Assembly: GCF_002165575.1 (NCBI RefSeq)
Contig: NZ_MXQF01000001.1
Location: 124,001-188,000, forward strand
Source of the DNA: Pseudoalteromonas sp. A601
GTDB lineage: Bacteria > Pseudomonadota > Gammaproteobacteria > Enterobacterales > Alteromonadaceae
Reading direction: 5' to 3'
DNA length: 64,000 nt
This document shows, piece by piece, positions 44,798 through 54,153 of this stretch. The position numbers were made by a program, and so were the translations under genes. Each line of letters opens with the position of its first letter. Within the stretch, counting starts at the first letter, position 1. The notes under the pieces were generated by a model. It ran no database searches. It saw only the letters and a program-made list of their open reading frames with translations, and had not been told where the DNA came from.

Positions 44798-45652
44798 ATG
44801 ACGGCAAACATCATCGATGGTAAGGCAATAGCTAAACAAGTACGAAGTGCTGTAGCAGAAAAAGTAAGTGAACGCGTAGCCAAGGGCTTACGTGCACCAG
44901 GACTTGCAGTTGTGCTTGTAGGACAAGACCCTGCAAGCCAAGTTTATGTTGGTTCAAAGCGTAAAGCCTGCGAGGAAGTTGGTTTTGTATCAAAATCATT
45001 TGATTTACCTGCAGATACCTCAGAGCAAGCACTACTCGACCTAGTAGATGAACTGAATAACGACCAAACAGTCGATGGTATTTTAGTTCAGTTACCATTA
45101 CCTGAGGGGCTTGACGCAGAAAAAATTCTTGAGCGTATTACACCATTAAAAGATGTCGATGGTTTCCACCCTTATAATATCGGCCGTTTGGCACAACGCA
45201 TGCCAGCTCTTCGCCCTTGCACACCAAAAGGTATTATCACACTACTGAACTCAACCGGCGTTAAATATAAAGGCATGCACGCGGTTGTGGTCGGTGCATC
45301 TAATATCGTTGGTCGCCCAATGGCACTCGAGTTACTCCTTGCTGGCTGTACAACAACAGTGTGCCACAAGTTTACCCAAGATTTAGAAACTCATGTACGT
45401 CGAGCTGACTTACTAGTTGTTGCAGTGGGTAAACCTGAATTTATTCCGGGTGACTGGGTAAAAGAAGGCGCGATGGTTATCGATGTGGGCATTAACCGTT
45501 TAGATACGGGTAAATTAGTGGGCGATGTACAGTATGACATTGCTGAGCAAAAAGCACATTTCATTACACCAGTACCGGGCGGTGTTGGCCCAATGACGGT
45601 AGCAAGCTTAATTGAAAACACCCTAGAAGCCTGTGAGAAATACCACAGTTAA
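44798..45652 (+). CDS. folD: Bifunctional methylenetetrahydrofolate dehydrogenase/cyclohydrolase FolD
   Basis: A 284-residue protein. [14 protein letters not shown] carries the catalytic Tyr and Lys, [13 protein letters not shown] the substrate site, [14 protein letters not shown] the NADP-binding Rossmann motif, and [11 protein letters not shown] the C-terminal family signature. It interconverts 5,10-methylene-, methenyl- and 10-formyl-tetrahydrofolate in the cytoplasm. It is a single gene with its own terminator. Confidence 0.98.
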   Translation: MTANIIDGKAIAKQVRSAVAEKVSERVAKGLRAPGLAVVLVGQDPASQVYVGSKRKACEEVGFVSKSFDLPADTSEQALLDLVDELNNDQTVDGILVQLPLPEGLDAEKILERITPLKDVDGFHPYNIGRLAQRMPALRPCTPKGIITLLNSTGVKYKGMHAVVVGASNIVGRPMALELLLAGCTTTVCHKFTQDLETHVRRADLLVVAVGKPEFIPGDWVKEGAMVIDVGINRLDTGKLVGDVQYDIAEQKAHFITPVPGGVGPMTVASLIENTLEACEKYHS

Positions 45653-45683
45653 TCACTGTATTCTCAAAAAGTATTTAAGTTAC

Positions 45684-45719
45684 AAAAAAACCGCACAACT
45701 GATGTTAGTGCGGTTTTTT
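45684..45719. terminator. Bidirectional terminator between folD and aminotransferase
   Basis: CCGCAC and GTGCGG pair, extended by AAAAAA/TTTTTT, with an 11-base loop. It serves the convergent folD (plus) and aminotransferase (minus) transcripts. Confidence 0.92.
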
Positions 45720-45742
45720 ATTGTTTGCTTTTAACTGCCTAA

Positions 45743-46933
45743 TTACTTACAAACGTCTGCAACAGCGTTTGAGAAGTATTCGATATTTGCTTGACTAATA
45801 CCCGCTACGTTCACACGGCTAGAACCAACAATATAAATACCATACTCTTTTTGTAAGCGCGCTATTTGCTCTTTATTAATGCCAAGGAATGAGAACATGC
45901 CATTTTGACGGTCAATAAATGAGAAGTCTTGTGCAATGTCTTTCGCTGCTAAGCTGTCTTTGATTAACGTACGAAGACCATTAATACGATTACGCATTTC
46001 ATCAAGCTCACTGTGCCACTCTTGCGTAAGCTCTGCGCTGCCTAAAATAGTGTTTACAATATCGGCACCATGTGCTGGCGGCATAGAGTAAATACTACGT
46101 ACTACACTTAACATTACTGAGTTAGAGATATCAGCAGTCGCGCTATCTTTGGCAATAATTGAACATGCACCAATACGCTCACGGTATAAACCAAAGTTTT
46201 TAGAACAAGAAGAACAGATGATTAGCTCTTCAACTGCGTTAGCTAAAATACGCAAGCCGTTAGCATCTTGCTCAAGGCTTGAACCAAAACCTTGGTAAGC
46301 AATATCAACAAGTGGTGTAAAACCAACTTCTTTTGCAAGCTCTGCTACTGTATTCCACTGTGTTTCGTTTAAGTCCATACCACTTGGGTTATGGCAACAC
46401 GCATGAACAAGAACAACGTCACCTTTTGGTACTTGCTTAAGTGTATTGATCATGTCATCAAATAGCAGATCTTTGTTTTCATAATCGTAATACGGGTATT
46501 CTTTAACGGTAAGGCCTGCCGCCTCAAATAAGCTAATGTGATTTGCCCATGTTGGGTTTGTTACCCAAATAGTGGCGCTTGGGTTACAACGAGCAATAAA
46601 CTCAGCCGCAACACGAAGTGCGCCTGTACCACCAGGTGCTTGCGCAGTACGAACACGGTTTGCAAGAAGTGCTTGGTGCTCACCTAATAACAGGTTTTCC
46701 ATTTTTTGACAAAAATCTAAGTTACCTGCCAAACCAATGTATGATTTGCTGGTTTCATTTTCTAGGCGGAATGCTTCTGCCTTTTTAACGGCGCTTAATA
46801 CCGGTGTATTACCTTGTTCGTCTTTATAAACACCAACCCCTAAGTCAATCTTATTTGGGTTGGTGTCTTGCTTATAGGCCGCCATAAGGCCAAGAATAGG
46901 ATCTGTTGGTAATGGTTTTAATACTGAGAACAT
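45743..46933 (-). CDS. Aspartate/aromatic amino acid aminotransferase
   Basis: A 396-residue class I aminotransferase. SCSKNFGLYRERIG carries the PLP Lys, HACCHNPSGMD the Asn/Pro region, and KIDLGVGVYKDEQGNTPVL the N-terminal block typical of subgroup I-alpha (AspC/TyrB). Several features are shared by AspC and TyrB, so the preference for aspartate, tyrosine or phenylalanine cannot be fixed. Since phhAB are elsewhere in the window, a role in aromatic amino acid turnover is possible. Monocistronic, ending at the shared terminator with folD. Confidence 0.94.
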   Translation of the reverse strand: MFSVLKPLPTDPILGLMAAYKQDTNPNKIDLGVGVYKDEQGNTPVLSAVKKAEAFRLENETSKSYIGLAGNLDFCQKMENLLLGEHQALLANRVRTAQAPGGTGALRVAAEFIARCNPSATIWVTNPTWANHISLFEAAGLTVKEYPYYDYENKDLLFDDMINTLKQVPKGDVVLVHACCHNPSGMDLNETQWNTVAELAKEVGFTPLVDIAYQGFGSSLEQDANGLRILANAVEELIICSSCSKNFGLYRERIGACSIIAKDSATADISNSVMLSVVRSIYSMPPAHGADIVNTILGSAELTQEWHSELDEMRNRINGLRTLIKDSLAAKDIAQDFSFIDRQNGMFSFLGINKEQIARLQKEYGIYIVGSSRVNVAGISQANIEYFSNAVADVCK

Positions 46934-47013
46934 TGACTATCTCTTATCATTATTTAGGGGTTAGCTGTTACACTTAGCTTAACATAAAAGGTGACTAGCA
47001 TGGCTAGTGTTAT

Positions 47014-47673
47014 TTACACTAAAAAGTGAGGAATTTTAATACAGCATGCAATTAAGAGTGCTAATGTGTGTTGATCAAAAAAGTCGTTGTTAAACGCCTC
47101 TCCATCAACAATACCAATGCAATTATTTTGCTGATCGAACAACGGTAAACATGCCTCAGATTTTACTTTTGGATCGCAAGTGTAATATTCTCCACCAGCA
47201 GCAAGATACTGCTCAACATTATTAATCACTCGACCTTTAGCACTCAGTGCCACTTGTACATTATTACTGCCTGCGGCAAACTCTTGAGTTAATGGAAATA
47301 ATGGTCTGCTAGGTGCGCCAAAATAAACCAATTTTAGTAGCTGCTCACCTTCATTGGTTGCCGTATTTTGATAGATGCCGTACCAATCCACTTCCGTCTT
47401 CTCAACCACATAGTCAACAATGCGCTGTAACTGTGTCAGTTTTTCAGTGGTATGTGAGTCTTGCTTTAAATAATCAGTTAACTTAAATGGTGTTTCTTGA
47501 AGATAACCAAATAAACTGCAGGCGCCGCCTTCACCTAACTCAGGTATTTGATATTCCCAGTTTATTGCTGGGCGATCATTGTTTGATAAATAACTCTCAA
47601 GCTTGGTAAGCTCTGAAGACACTAATTGCTGCGGCACATCAAGTTGTGCAAGTAATAAATAAGAAAAAACCAT
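47014..47673 (-). CDS. GAF-domain protein, fRMsr-like
   Basis: A 219-residue cytoplasmic protein with a C-terminal GAF domain (about 85-215; VDWYGIYQ, KSEACLPLFDQQNNCIGIVD). The stretch YTCDPKVKSEACLPLF resembles the Cys-containing loop of free methionine-R-sulfoxide reductases, though identity with that enzyme is uncertain. The N-terminal 80 residues are not recognised. It follows the PP2C/STAS genes on the same strand after 68 bp, so it may be a sensor or accessory for that module. Confidence 0.7.
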   Translation of the reverse strand: MVFSYLLLAQLDVPQQLVSSELTKLESYLSNNDRPAINWEYQIPELGEGGACSLFGYLQETPFKLTDYLKQDSHTTEKLTQLQRIVDYVVEKTEVDWYGIYQNTATNEGEQLLKLVYFGAPSRPLFPLTQEFAAGSNNVQVALSAKGRVINNVEQYLAAGGEYYTCDPKVKSEACLPLFDQQNNCIGIVDGEAFNNDFFDQHTLALLIACCIKIPHFLV

Positions 47674-47741
47674 CTAGCCGTCCAAACATCTAAATAAAGC
47701 GAAATAATAGCATGTCATTAATCACTCTACTAGTGTTGAAT

Positions 47742-49385
47742 CTAAGTTAGCTTATAACGCATTTCAATTTGGTTACCAGAAGCGTTATAGCTTACATAAT
47801 CGGCTATTTCCTCCAGTAACGAAAGCCCTCTTCCATGTTCACGCGCTAAACTGTGGCCGCGATTATTTGATGTAAAGCCATTGCCTGAATCGCAAATAGT
47901 AAAATATAAGCATAATGTTTCTGGGCAATAGCGAATCTCAATAATGATCATTGCTCCTTGTAAGCTCGCCAGGGCCGCTTCTCTTTGCTGGTAAAACTCA
48001 AAAAAGCCATCGTCATGATTTTTTATATCAGAATCAAGCCCAAGTAAGCCATGATCAACAGCATTATTATACGCTTCTGATAAAAGTAAAAAAATATCCG
48101 AGCGATGTGCTTTTAAACCACTGACCCGGGTAATAACATCAACAACTTCAAGTACAGGGTCTGTTTGTTTGATTTGCGCAGAGTTTAAGCTCAGTGAGAA
48201 ATTAAAAGGGAGCGGCGAGTAAGTTTCAGCTTCGGCTTTGCTTGATGGAACGGGTAAACAATTAAAAAGCACCAAACTTAAGTCATCTTGTTGTTTCGAG
48301 CCTTTAGCAAACTTAGTAACTTGTTCAATTATATCATGACAGCTTACTTGCGTTTTGCTGCCTAGCACTTGAATAAATCGTTGCTCACCAAAGTATTCAT
48401 CTTCGTCATTAGCGGTTTCAATTATGCCGTCTGTCGCTAAAACAATTCGCGTTGTATTATCCACTTCAAAATGAATTAACTCTCGCTCGAATTCATCAGC
48501 ATCCAAAATCCCGAGCGCCATATGCTGTGATTCTAATGTTTTTAGCACCTTACCTTGCTGATCAATCACATACGCATCGGGTAAACCGCCAAGCCAAGCT
48601 GAGATGCTTTTTCCTGAGCTACTTAATTCAATGATGGTCGCCGCGCAAAACATATGACCAGGCAGTAACTTGGCTAATACCGTGTTGACTTCATGAGCGA
48701 TATCGTTAACCGCCATGCCTTTATTGACCATGGTGTAGAACACTTTAGATGCAGGCAGCGCGCCAACAGCAGCAGCAAGCCCATGGCCGGTAAAATCACC
48801 AAGCATACAATACAAACTACCAATTGGGCTTTGCGCAACTAATAACATATCACCATTAAACATAGAGGCAGGAGAGAGATGAAAGTCGATGTTGTTACTA
48901 AATTCATTTTGGTTTTCTAACGCATTATTAAAAATATGTTCAACAATTTCGTGTTCACGCTCAGTTTGATTGTAATGGTATTCTAGCTGTGCATTTTGTT
49001 CGTGAGCTTTTAGACTAAGTTGGCGAGTACGACTGTGGGCTTTTATTTTAGCGGTTAAGATAACTTTATCAAACGGCTTATGAATAAAATCATCGCCCCC
49101 AACGGCTAAGCAATGCTCTAAACTATCTTTGTCTTCTAACGAGGTGATAAAAATAATCGGTAAGTAAACATCTTCACTACGCTGTTTTATTTTTGGGGCA
49201 GTTTCATAGCCATCCATTTCTGGCATTAATACATCAAGTAGCACGATATCAATCGACTGGCTATCTATTACGGCTAATGCCTCAATACCATTGTTTGCTG
49301 TCGTTACTTGATATCCTTGTTGCTTTAGCATTACGCTAAGCAATGAGCGGTTTAGAGCCTGATCATCAACAACGAGTACATGCAT
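47742..49385 (-). CDS. Response regulator-PP2C phosphatase-HATPase fusion (CrsR/HsbR-like partner-switching regulator)
   Basis: A 547-residue three-part protein. An N-terminal receiver has Asp51 (IVLLDVLMPEMDG). A coiled linker leads to a SpoIIE/PP2C phosphatase at about 170-375 (GDMLLVAQSPIGSLYCMLGD, DFTGHGLAAAVGALP, VLATDGIIETAND). The C-terminal serine-kinase-type HATPase lies at about 400-545 (LLLSEAYNNAVDHG, SLAREHGRGLSLLEEIADYV). This is the layout of Shewanella CrsR and Pseudomonas HsbR, which both phosphorylate and dephosphorylate a STAS antagonist and bind an anti-sigma target. The STAS gene overlaps by one base, strongly supporting a pair. Confidence 0.93.
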   Translation of the reverse strand: MHVLVVDDQALNRSLLSVMLKQQGYQVTTANNGIEALAVIDSQSIDIVLLDVLMPEMDGYETAPKIKQRSEDVYLPIIFITSLEDKDSLEHCLAVGGDDFIHKPFDKVILTAKIKAHSRTRQLSLKAHEQNAQLEYHYNQTEREHEIVEHIFNNALENQNEFSNNIDFHLSPASMFNGDMLLVAQSPIGSLYCMLGDFTGHGLAAAVGALPASKVFYTMVNKGMAVNDIAHEVNTVLAKLLPGHMFCAATIIELSSSGKSISAWLGGLPDAYVIDQQGKVLKTLESQHMALGILDADEFERELIHFEVDNTTRIVLATDGIIETANDEDEYFGEQRFIQVLGSKTQVSCHDIIEQVTKFAKGSKQQDDLSLVLFNCLPVPSSKAEAETYSPLPFNFSLSLNSAQIKQTDPVLEVVDVITRVSGLKAHRSDIFLLLSEAYNNAVDHGLLGLDSDIKNHDDGFFEFYQQREAALASLQGAMIIIEIRYCPETLCLYFTICDSGNGFTSNNRGHSLAREHGRGLSLLEEIADYVSYNASGNQIEMRYKLT

Positions 49386-49690
49386 CAGTCGATATCAAAC
49401 TTTTTATCAAACCGTGAGATTTGTAATATCTTTTTTAATTGCGGCTGACAATTACTAATATGAATGGCATCAACGGAAGTACCTAATGTTTTTTTCATAT
49501 TTAGTAACATGCCCAAAGCAGAGCTATCCATGTAATCTGTTTCGCGAAGGTCGATAACAACTTTTGCAGTTTTATCGCCGATTTCAGCATAAGCTTGTCG
49601 AAATGACTGCACCAAATTAAAATCAAACTTACCTTTAATTTGGATAGTTAATGTTGTGCCATCTGCTGAGGCTGTCTTACTTAAACTCAT
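49385..49690 (-). CDS. STAS-domain anti-sigma-factor antagonist (CrsA/HsbA-like)
   Basis: A 101-residue single STAS domain. RETDYMDSSALGMLLNMKK contains the DSSALG motif with the phosphorylatable Ser (Ser56 or Ser57). VVIDLRETDYMDSSALG matches the SpoIIAA family. It is first in the operon; the PP2C/kinase regulator begins at its stop codon. In related systems the antagonist controls sigma-S or flagellar anti-sigma factors; the partner here is not in the window. Confidence 0.93.
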   Translation of the reverse strand: MSLSKTASADGTTLTIQIKGKFDFNLVQSFRQAYAEIGDKTAKVVIDLRETDYMDSSALGMLLNMKKTLGTSVDAIHISNCQPQLKKILQISRFDKKFDID

Positions 49691-49832
49691 ACTTAATTCC
49701 TGATTAGATTATCCATTCTATAGAGTTAATATAACCTTTTAAGACTAAATTCGCCAAAAATAAAAGCGTCTTGTTGTAAATTTGTTATTATAGAAGTCAT
49801 TGTTTATATAACTTTTTCATTGCAGGTTTAGT

Positions 49833-50162
49833 ATGAGTGACAATAATCTCGTTTATTCAACAGAAACTGGTCGTATTAGCCAACCAAAAGCAACAAAGGA
49901 AGTTGCTGGCAAAGTATTTAAAGATGGCGCTCTGCGAATTGAACGCCAAACTAAAGGCCGTAAAGGCAAAGGCGTAATGCTAGTAACCGGTATTGATAGC
50001 GAACAACATGACCTAAAAAAACTGGCCAAAACAATCAAAAGTAAAATGGGCCAAGGCGGCGCAGTAAAAGACGGTATCATCGAAGTACAAGGCGATGACC
50101 GCGATAAACTCAAAGCCATACTTGAAGCACTTAAATTTAAAGTGAAAATTGCCGGGGGCTAA
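49833..50162 (+). CDS. yciH: SUI1/eIF1-like translation factor YciH
   Basis: A 109-residue protein with the eIF1/SUI1 core: LRIERQTKGRKGKGVMLVTG and the KMGQGGAVKDGIIEVQGD block (the GxGGxVKxGxIEVQGD signature). In E. coli YciH affects start-site fidelity and stress-dependent translation. It is divergent from the STAS gene and appears monocistronic. Confidence 0.94.
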   Translation: MSDNNLVYSTETGRISQPKATKEVAGKVFKDGALRIERQTKGRKGKGVMLVTGIDSEQHDLKKLAKTIKSKMGQGGAVKDGIIEVQGDDRDKLKAILEALKFKVKIAGG

Positions 50163-50497
50163 GCCCCTACTTTGATGGCGTTTAGTAGTATTTAATGAGT
50201 GATTCATAACAGTCTGAGCGTAGGGTTTGAGCGAGAACCGGTCATTGAGATTGGCTAAATATCGTCGTTAATTGATTCGTTAAACTGCTCTTTGTGCATA
50301 TATTCATGAAAATGAGCGCTGCGCGCATATTGATTCGCTTAACTTTACCTAAAAAATTTAGAATACTTAGTGATAGTGATACCTTAGGTTATTTGTTAAA
50401 AGTAGATAAGTGAGCGTGGCGTCAGCAGAAATATGCGCGATGAGCGCACTATTAAATTATTATATTCCTAGTGTTTCATCAACATGGAGAGTTATAA
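50163..50497. other. Intergenic region between yciH and esterase gene
   Basis: 335 bp. On the minus strand, 50255-50338 reads YARSAHFHEYMHKEQF and then NESINDDI before a TAG. The composition looks protein-like, but the frame is only 27 codons and is stopped just upstream, so it may be a gene remnant or a very small gene starting at MHKEQF. The last 150 bp are AT-rich and probably hold the esterase promoter. Confidence 0.35.
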
Positions 50498-51547
50498 ATG
50501 AGAGTATCGTTTTTTAGTTTTGTTTTACTTTGTTCACAGTTTTCATATGCATCAGATTTGATGTTAGCTGAAGAAATTAAGTTGCAGTCCAATTCACTTG
50601 GTGAAAAAAGAAACTTATTAATAAAGCTGCCAAAGAAATATCATGATGAAGATAATTCATATCCAGTACTATACGTACTGCACGGTCAATGGGATATGCT
50701 TTCAACTTTATCGACTATTGATTTATTAGAAGATCAAATTCCAAACTTTATTGTTGTCGGTATCGAAAGTAGAGGAAAAGAACTTAGCCCTGAAAACGGA
50801 AAAACAACGCCCTTTGCTAACTTCCTTGCGAAAGAAGTCGTTTCCTTTGTTAATGATAAATACCGAGTTGCACCTTATACAATTTTATCTGGGCACTCTA
50901 ATTCAGGCCGTTTCGTCTTAGATTATTGGTTAAGTAATAATCCTGCTTTTTCAAAATACTTCGCTTTCAGTCCTTCTCTTGATGATAATTACATCTTAGA
51001 TATGGTATCCAAATCAAAAATTAAGGCTTTAAAAAAGAAAGCTCCTCTTACGATCACCATCGCAAATGAAGGTGAACATATGCAAGAGCCTTTTACTAAA
51101 TTAACTCAGAAGTTAAGTAGCTTATCTAAAGGTTCTTTTGAATTCCAAAAATTCCCAGAGCAATCTCACAGAACCACTAAACACTCTTCTATGCAATATG
51201 CTTTACAATCAACATTTACGGGCTGGGAACCAACCTACGAAGTAAAAACTTCAGGATTAGATGGTTTAAAAAAACACTATACAGATTTATCTGAAAAATT
51301 TGGGTTTAAGGTTTCTGTTCCTAACGAAACCTTGCAAAGGCTAACAGCTCATTATGCAATTTCTGAAAATGCTACAGAAGAACTTCACAAGCACATAGCT
51401 TTCACAATTAATCAATCTTCAGATGGCATAGACTCATTGTTTGAAATATCTGACTATTTGTCTAGCAATGGATATAAAGATGCTGGTGAGAGTATTTTTA
51501 GTGAAATATGCAATCAGGTTAAAGGTGACCAAAGGTGTAATGGCTAG
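50498..51547 (+). CDS. Secreted alpha/beta hydrolase, putative esterase (IroE/Fes-like)
   Basis: A 349-residue protein with a signal peptide (VSFFSFVLLCSQFSYAS). YPVLYVLHGQWDMLST and FIVVGIESRGKE are typical of the Putative esterase family (PF00756), and SGHSNSGRFVLDYWL gives the nucleophile Ser in GHSNSG. The usual form is GHSxGG, so the residue after the +1 position differs (Ser instead of Gly). The C-terminal 100 residues form a helical region like TPR-linked members. Substrates could be siderophore or sugar esters. AT-rich relative to neighbours. A partial repeat lies downstream. A GGAG ribosome site precedes the ATG. Confidence 0.84.
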   Translation: MRVSFFSFVLLCSQFSYASDLMLAEEIKLQSNSLGEKRNLLIKLPKKYHDEDNSYPVLYVLHGQWDMLSTLSTIDLLEDQIPNFIVVGIESRGKELSPENGKTTPFANFLAKEVVSFVNDKYRVAPYTILSGHSNSGRFVLDYWLSNNPAFSKYFAFSPSLDDNYILDMVSKSKIKALKKKAPLTITIANEGEHMQEPFTKLTQKLSSLSKGSFEFQKFPEQSHRTTKHSSMQYALQSTFTGWEPTYEVKTSGLDGLKKHYTDLSEKFGFKVSVPNETLQRLTAHYAISENATEELHKHIAFTINQSSDGIDSLFEISDYLSSNGYKDAGESIFSEICNQVKGDQRCNG

Positions 51548-51687
51548 AGCGTGTTATAACAAGTGACTAAAGTTATGAGTGTCCGTAAATGGCACAGTGA
51601 AGACAATCGATAATTCTAATTCCTAGTTTACGCCAAGCATTGTTATTAGCTGTCAGCAATTAACGTATATTTTTACAAAATGCCCAA

Positions 51688-51756
51688 AGCGCAAGATAAA
51701 CTCGCGCTTACAACACACTCCCCTAGCTCCTAGTTACCTAGCCCCTAAAACCTTTT
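51688..51756 (+). repeat. Partial copy of the intergenic repeat family (3' tail)
   Basis: Matches the 3' end of the repeats at 29521 and 34558: AGCGCAAGATAAACTCGCGC, then ACTCCCCTAGCTCCTAG and TTACCTAGCCCC. Same orientation. The 5' half of the element is absent. It lies between the esterase and ggt, 140 bp after the esterase stop; the preceding 51548-51687 holds no gene I recognise. Confidence 0.75.
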
Positions 51757-51766
51757 GTAACTGCGC

Positions 51767-53434
51767 TCAAAACACCATTGCTTTGCCGCGGCCCGACGCT
51801 TCTGAGCCTGCATCAAGTTTGCCATCACGCTCAATGATCACATGCATATCACCAAAGCGGCGTTCATCTAATGTGTAACCCATTTTTTCAAGTGCACTGA
51901 TAACATCAGCATCTAAACCACTGTGATGGCGAATCACATTTTTAGGCCATAGCTGGTGGTGAAAACGTGGGCTATTCACCACTTCTTCTGCGCTCATATT
52001 AAATTCAACCGCGTTTAAAATCGATTCATACACTGAGCTGATAATCGTCGTGCCGCCAGGTGAGCCGGTGACCATTTTTACTTTATTGTTTTTAAGTAAG
52101 ATAGTTGGCGTCATTGAGCTGAGCATACGTTTATGTGGCTGTATTTCGTTGGCCTTGCCACCAAGCGCGCCAAAAACGTTCATCACGCCTGGTTTTGCAC
52201 TAAAGTCATCCATCTCATCATTAAGTAAAAAGCCAGCACCTGCAACAACGACGCCACTGCCGTACCCTAAGTTAATCGTTGTGGTGTTTGACACTGCATT
52301 CCCCCACTTATCTACAATTGAAAAGTGAGTGGTTTGTTCGCTTTCATACAAACCTGGTTTAATGCTTTCGGTGGTTGATATTTTATCAAGGATAATCGTG
52401 CTACTGCGCTTTTTAAGGTATTCACTGCCAATCAGCTCTGTTTGTGGTACGTCAAAAAAGTCTGGGTCACCTAAGTACTCTGCCCTATCTGCAAAAACGC
52501 GTTTACCTATTTCAGATAGTAAATGGATATAGCCAGTAGAATTATGCTCAAAACCTGCGCTTGGCTTAGTTAACTCATACATTCTTAGCCATTGTAAAAT
52601 AGCAATGCCGCCTGAGCTTGGTGGAGGTGATGTTAAGATTTCATAACCATTCCAGCTGGCTTTAATAGGAGCGCGAGATTTTGCTTGATAACCTTTTAAA
52701 TCGGCTTGAGTGATTATGCCACCATGTTGCGCCATAAAATCGGCGATAATTTTAGCTGTTTCGCCTTCATAGAACCCTGCTTTACCATTATCACGAATGC
52801 GCTTAAGTGTCGCGGCAAGCTCTGGCTGCTTAAAGTTTTGCTTTGCTTTAGCGCTGGCAAAATAATCAGCAAAATTAATCGAAACGTCTTTTTTAGCCAT
52901 ACGAGCTATATAACGCTCAATGCTGCTGGCAAGCTTTGGGTGTACAATAAAGCCATGTTCAGCTAATTTAACAGCGGGTTCAACTAAGGTTTTCCAAGCA
53001 AGAGTCCCGTGTTTTTTATAAGCAAGCCACATACCTGCAACACTTCCAGGCACACCACTGGCATGAATACCATACACAGAGCGATTCTTAATAACATTAC
53101 CCTGCTTATCTAAATACATATCGCGATGTGCCGCACTCGGTGCTGTTTCACGATAATCAATAAAGTCACTTGCGCCGTCTTTTTGGATCAGCATAAAACC
53201 ACCGCCACCAATATTCCCAGCCTCAGGTAGGGTTACAGCCAATACAAATTGTGCCGCGATAGCCGCATCAACGGCATTACCGCCTTGCTCTAGAATAGCC
53301 CTTGCGGTATCACTACTATAACTGTCAGGCATGGCAACCGCAGCTTGGCTCGTTTTTTCTGCAGCACTCAGCATTAGATTTAGCTGAATTACCATGAAGC
53401 ACAATAAAAGCAAAATTTTACCACGAGAAAACAT
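51767..53434 (-). CDS. ggt: Gamma-glutamyltransferase
   Basis: A 555-residue Ntn-hydrolase precursor. The signal peptide is ILLLLCFMVIQLNLMLSAA. Conserved parts include GGNAVDAAIAAQFVLAVTLP near the N-terminus. The autocleavage site QTTHFSIVDKWGNAVS makes Thr368 the N-terminal nucleophile of the small subunit. MTGSPGGTTIISSV (GSPGG) is in the glycine-rich loop. It is periplasmic and hydrolyses or transfers the gamma-glutamyl group of glutathione. Length is normal. Single gene. Confidence 0.96.
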   Translation of the reverse strand: MFSRGKILLLLCFMVIQLNLMLSAAEKTSQAAVAMPDSYSSDTARAILEQGGNAVDAAIAAQFVLAVTLPEAGNIGGGGFMLIQKDGASDFIDYRETAPSAAHRDMYLDKQGNVIKNRSVYGIHASGVPGSVAGMWLAYKKHGTLAWKTLVEPAVKLAEHGFIVHPKLASSIERYIARMAKKDVSINFADYFASAKAKQNFKQPELAATLKRIRDNGKAGFYEGETAKIIADFMAQHGGIITQADLKGYQAKSRAPIKASWNGYEILTSPPPSSGGIAILQWLRMYELTKPSAGFEHNSTGYIHLLSEIGKRVFADRAEYLGDPDFFDVPQTELIGSEYLKKRSSTIILDKISTTESIKPGLYESEQTTHFSIVDKWGNAVSNTTTINLGYGSGVVVAGAGFLLNDEMDDFSAKPGVMNVFGALGGKANEIQPHKRMLSSMTPTILLKNNKVKMVTGSPGGTTIISSVYESILNAVEFNMSAEEVVNSPRFHHQLWPKNVIRHHSGLDADVISALEKMGYTLDERRFGDMHVIIERDGKLDAGSEASGRGKAMVF

Positions 53435-53516
53435 AGTTCATTCCTTTTTAATTTTATTTTTTAACTAAATTATTTCACCATTAATGCATACTGTACCGCA
53501 CTAGGTCAAACGGCAA

Positions 53517-54056
53517 TTAAACTAACTTTCGATATAGCACAGCAGGTAGCTCACCTTCCTCATCTATATGAGTGTAATTTTTAATAAATTTCATGGCTAA
53601 CTTTTCCATAACTTTAATTGAAGCTAGATTGTCTTGTAATGCTGTCGCACTAATAGCATGCACTTGAGGCTGCTGGGCAATACAATCAGCTATTGCTATA
53701 GCCGCTTCACTAGCAAACCCTTTGCCCCAGCTCGAGCGTTTAAAACGCCAACCAATCTCAATGTCATTATAGTTAGGTGATTTAGTAAAAAAATCCATCG
53801 GCCTGCTCAGTACCCAGCCTATAAACTCACCTGTTTGCGTAATATTCACCTGCCATAATCCCCAGCCCTTCTCAGCATTGCGATACGCTTGCATACGTGG
53901 GACAAATACCTCTTGAATTGTCTGCATGCTACTCACTTTCCCTCGTGTTAGGTACTGCATAACTTGCGGATCATTATCTAATTCATACAATAGCGGTGCA
54001 TCGTGCTCATCCATTAACCGAAAACTAAGTCGAGCTGTTCTAGGTACGTTCATATT
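53517..54056 (-). CDS. GNAT-family N-acetyltransferase (RimJ/RimL-like)
   Basis: About 179 residues. TARLSFRLMDEHDAPLLYEL is the start of Acetyltransf_3-type GNATs and RFKRSSWGKGFASEAAIAIA contains the acetyl-CoA-binding RxxGxG/A-like loop. Candidate role: N-acetylation of a protein amino terminus or of an antibiotic; the substrate is not predictable. I chose ATG 54056, eight bases after AGG, over the frame start at 54074. Single gene between ggt and a small lipoprotein on the opposite strand. Confidence 0.87.
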   Translation of the reverse strand, partial: NMNVPRTARLSFRLMDEHDAPLLYELDNDPQVMQYLTRGKVSSMQTIQEVFVPRMQAYRNAEKGWGLWQVNITQTGEFIGWVLSRPMDFFTKSPNYNDIEIGWRFKRSSWGKGFASEAAIAIADCIAQQPQVHAISATALQDNLASIKVMEKLAMKFIKNYTHIDEEGELPAVLYRKLV

Positions 54057-54153
54057 TTTACCTGTATATTGCATGTTTTTAAATTATTACTAAAATTACT
54101 TTACCTAAGAATGACGGTCTTAGGAACACTCCCCCTTTTAACAGAGAACAAAT

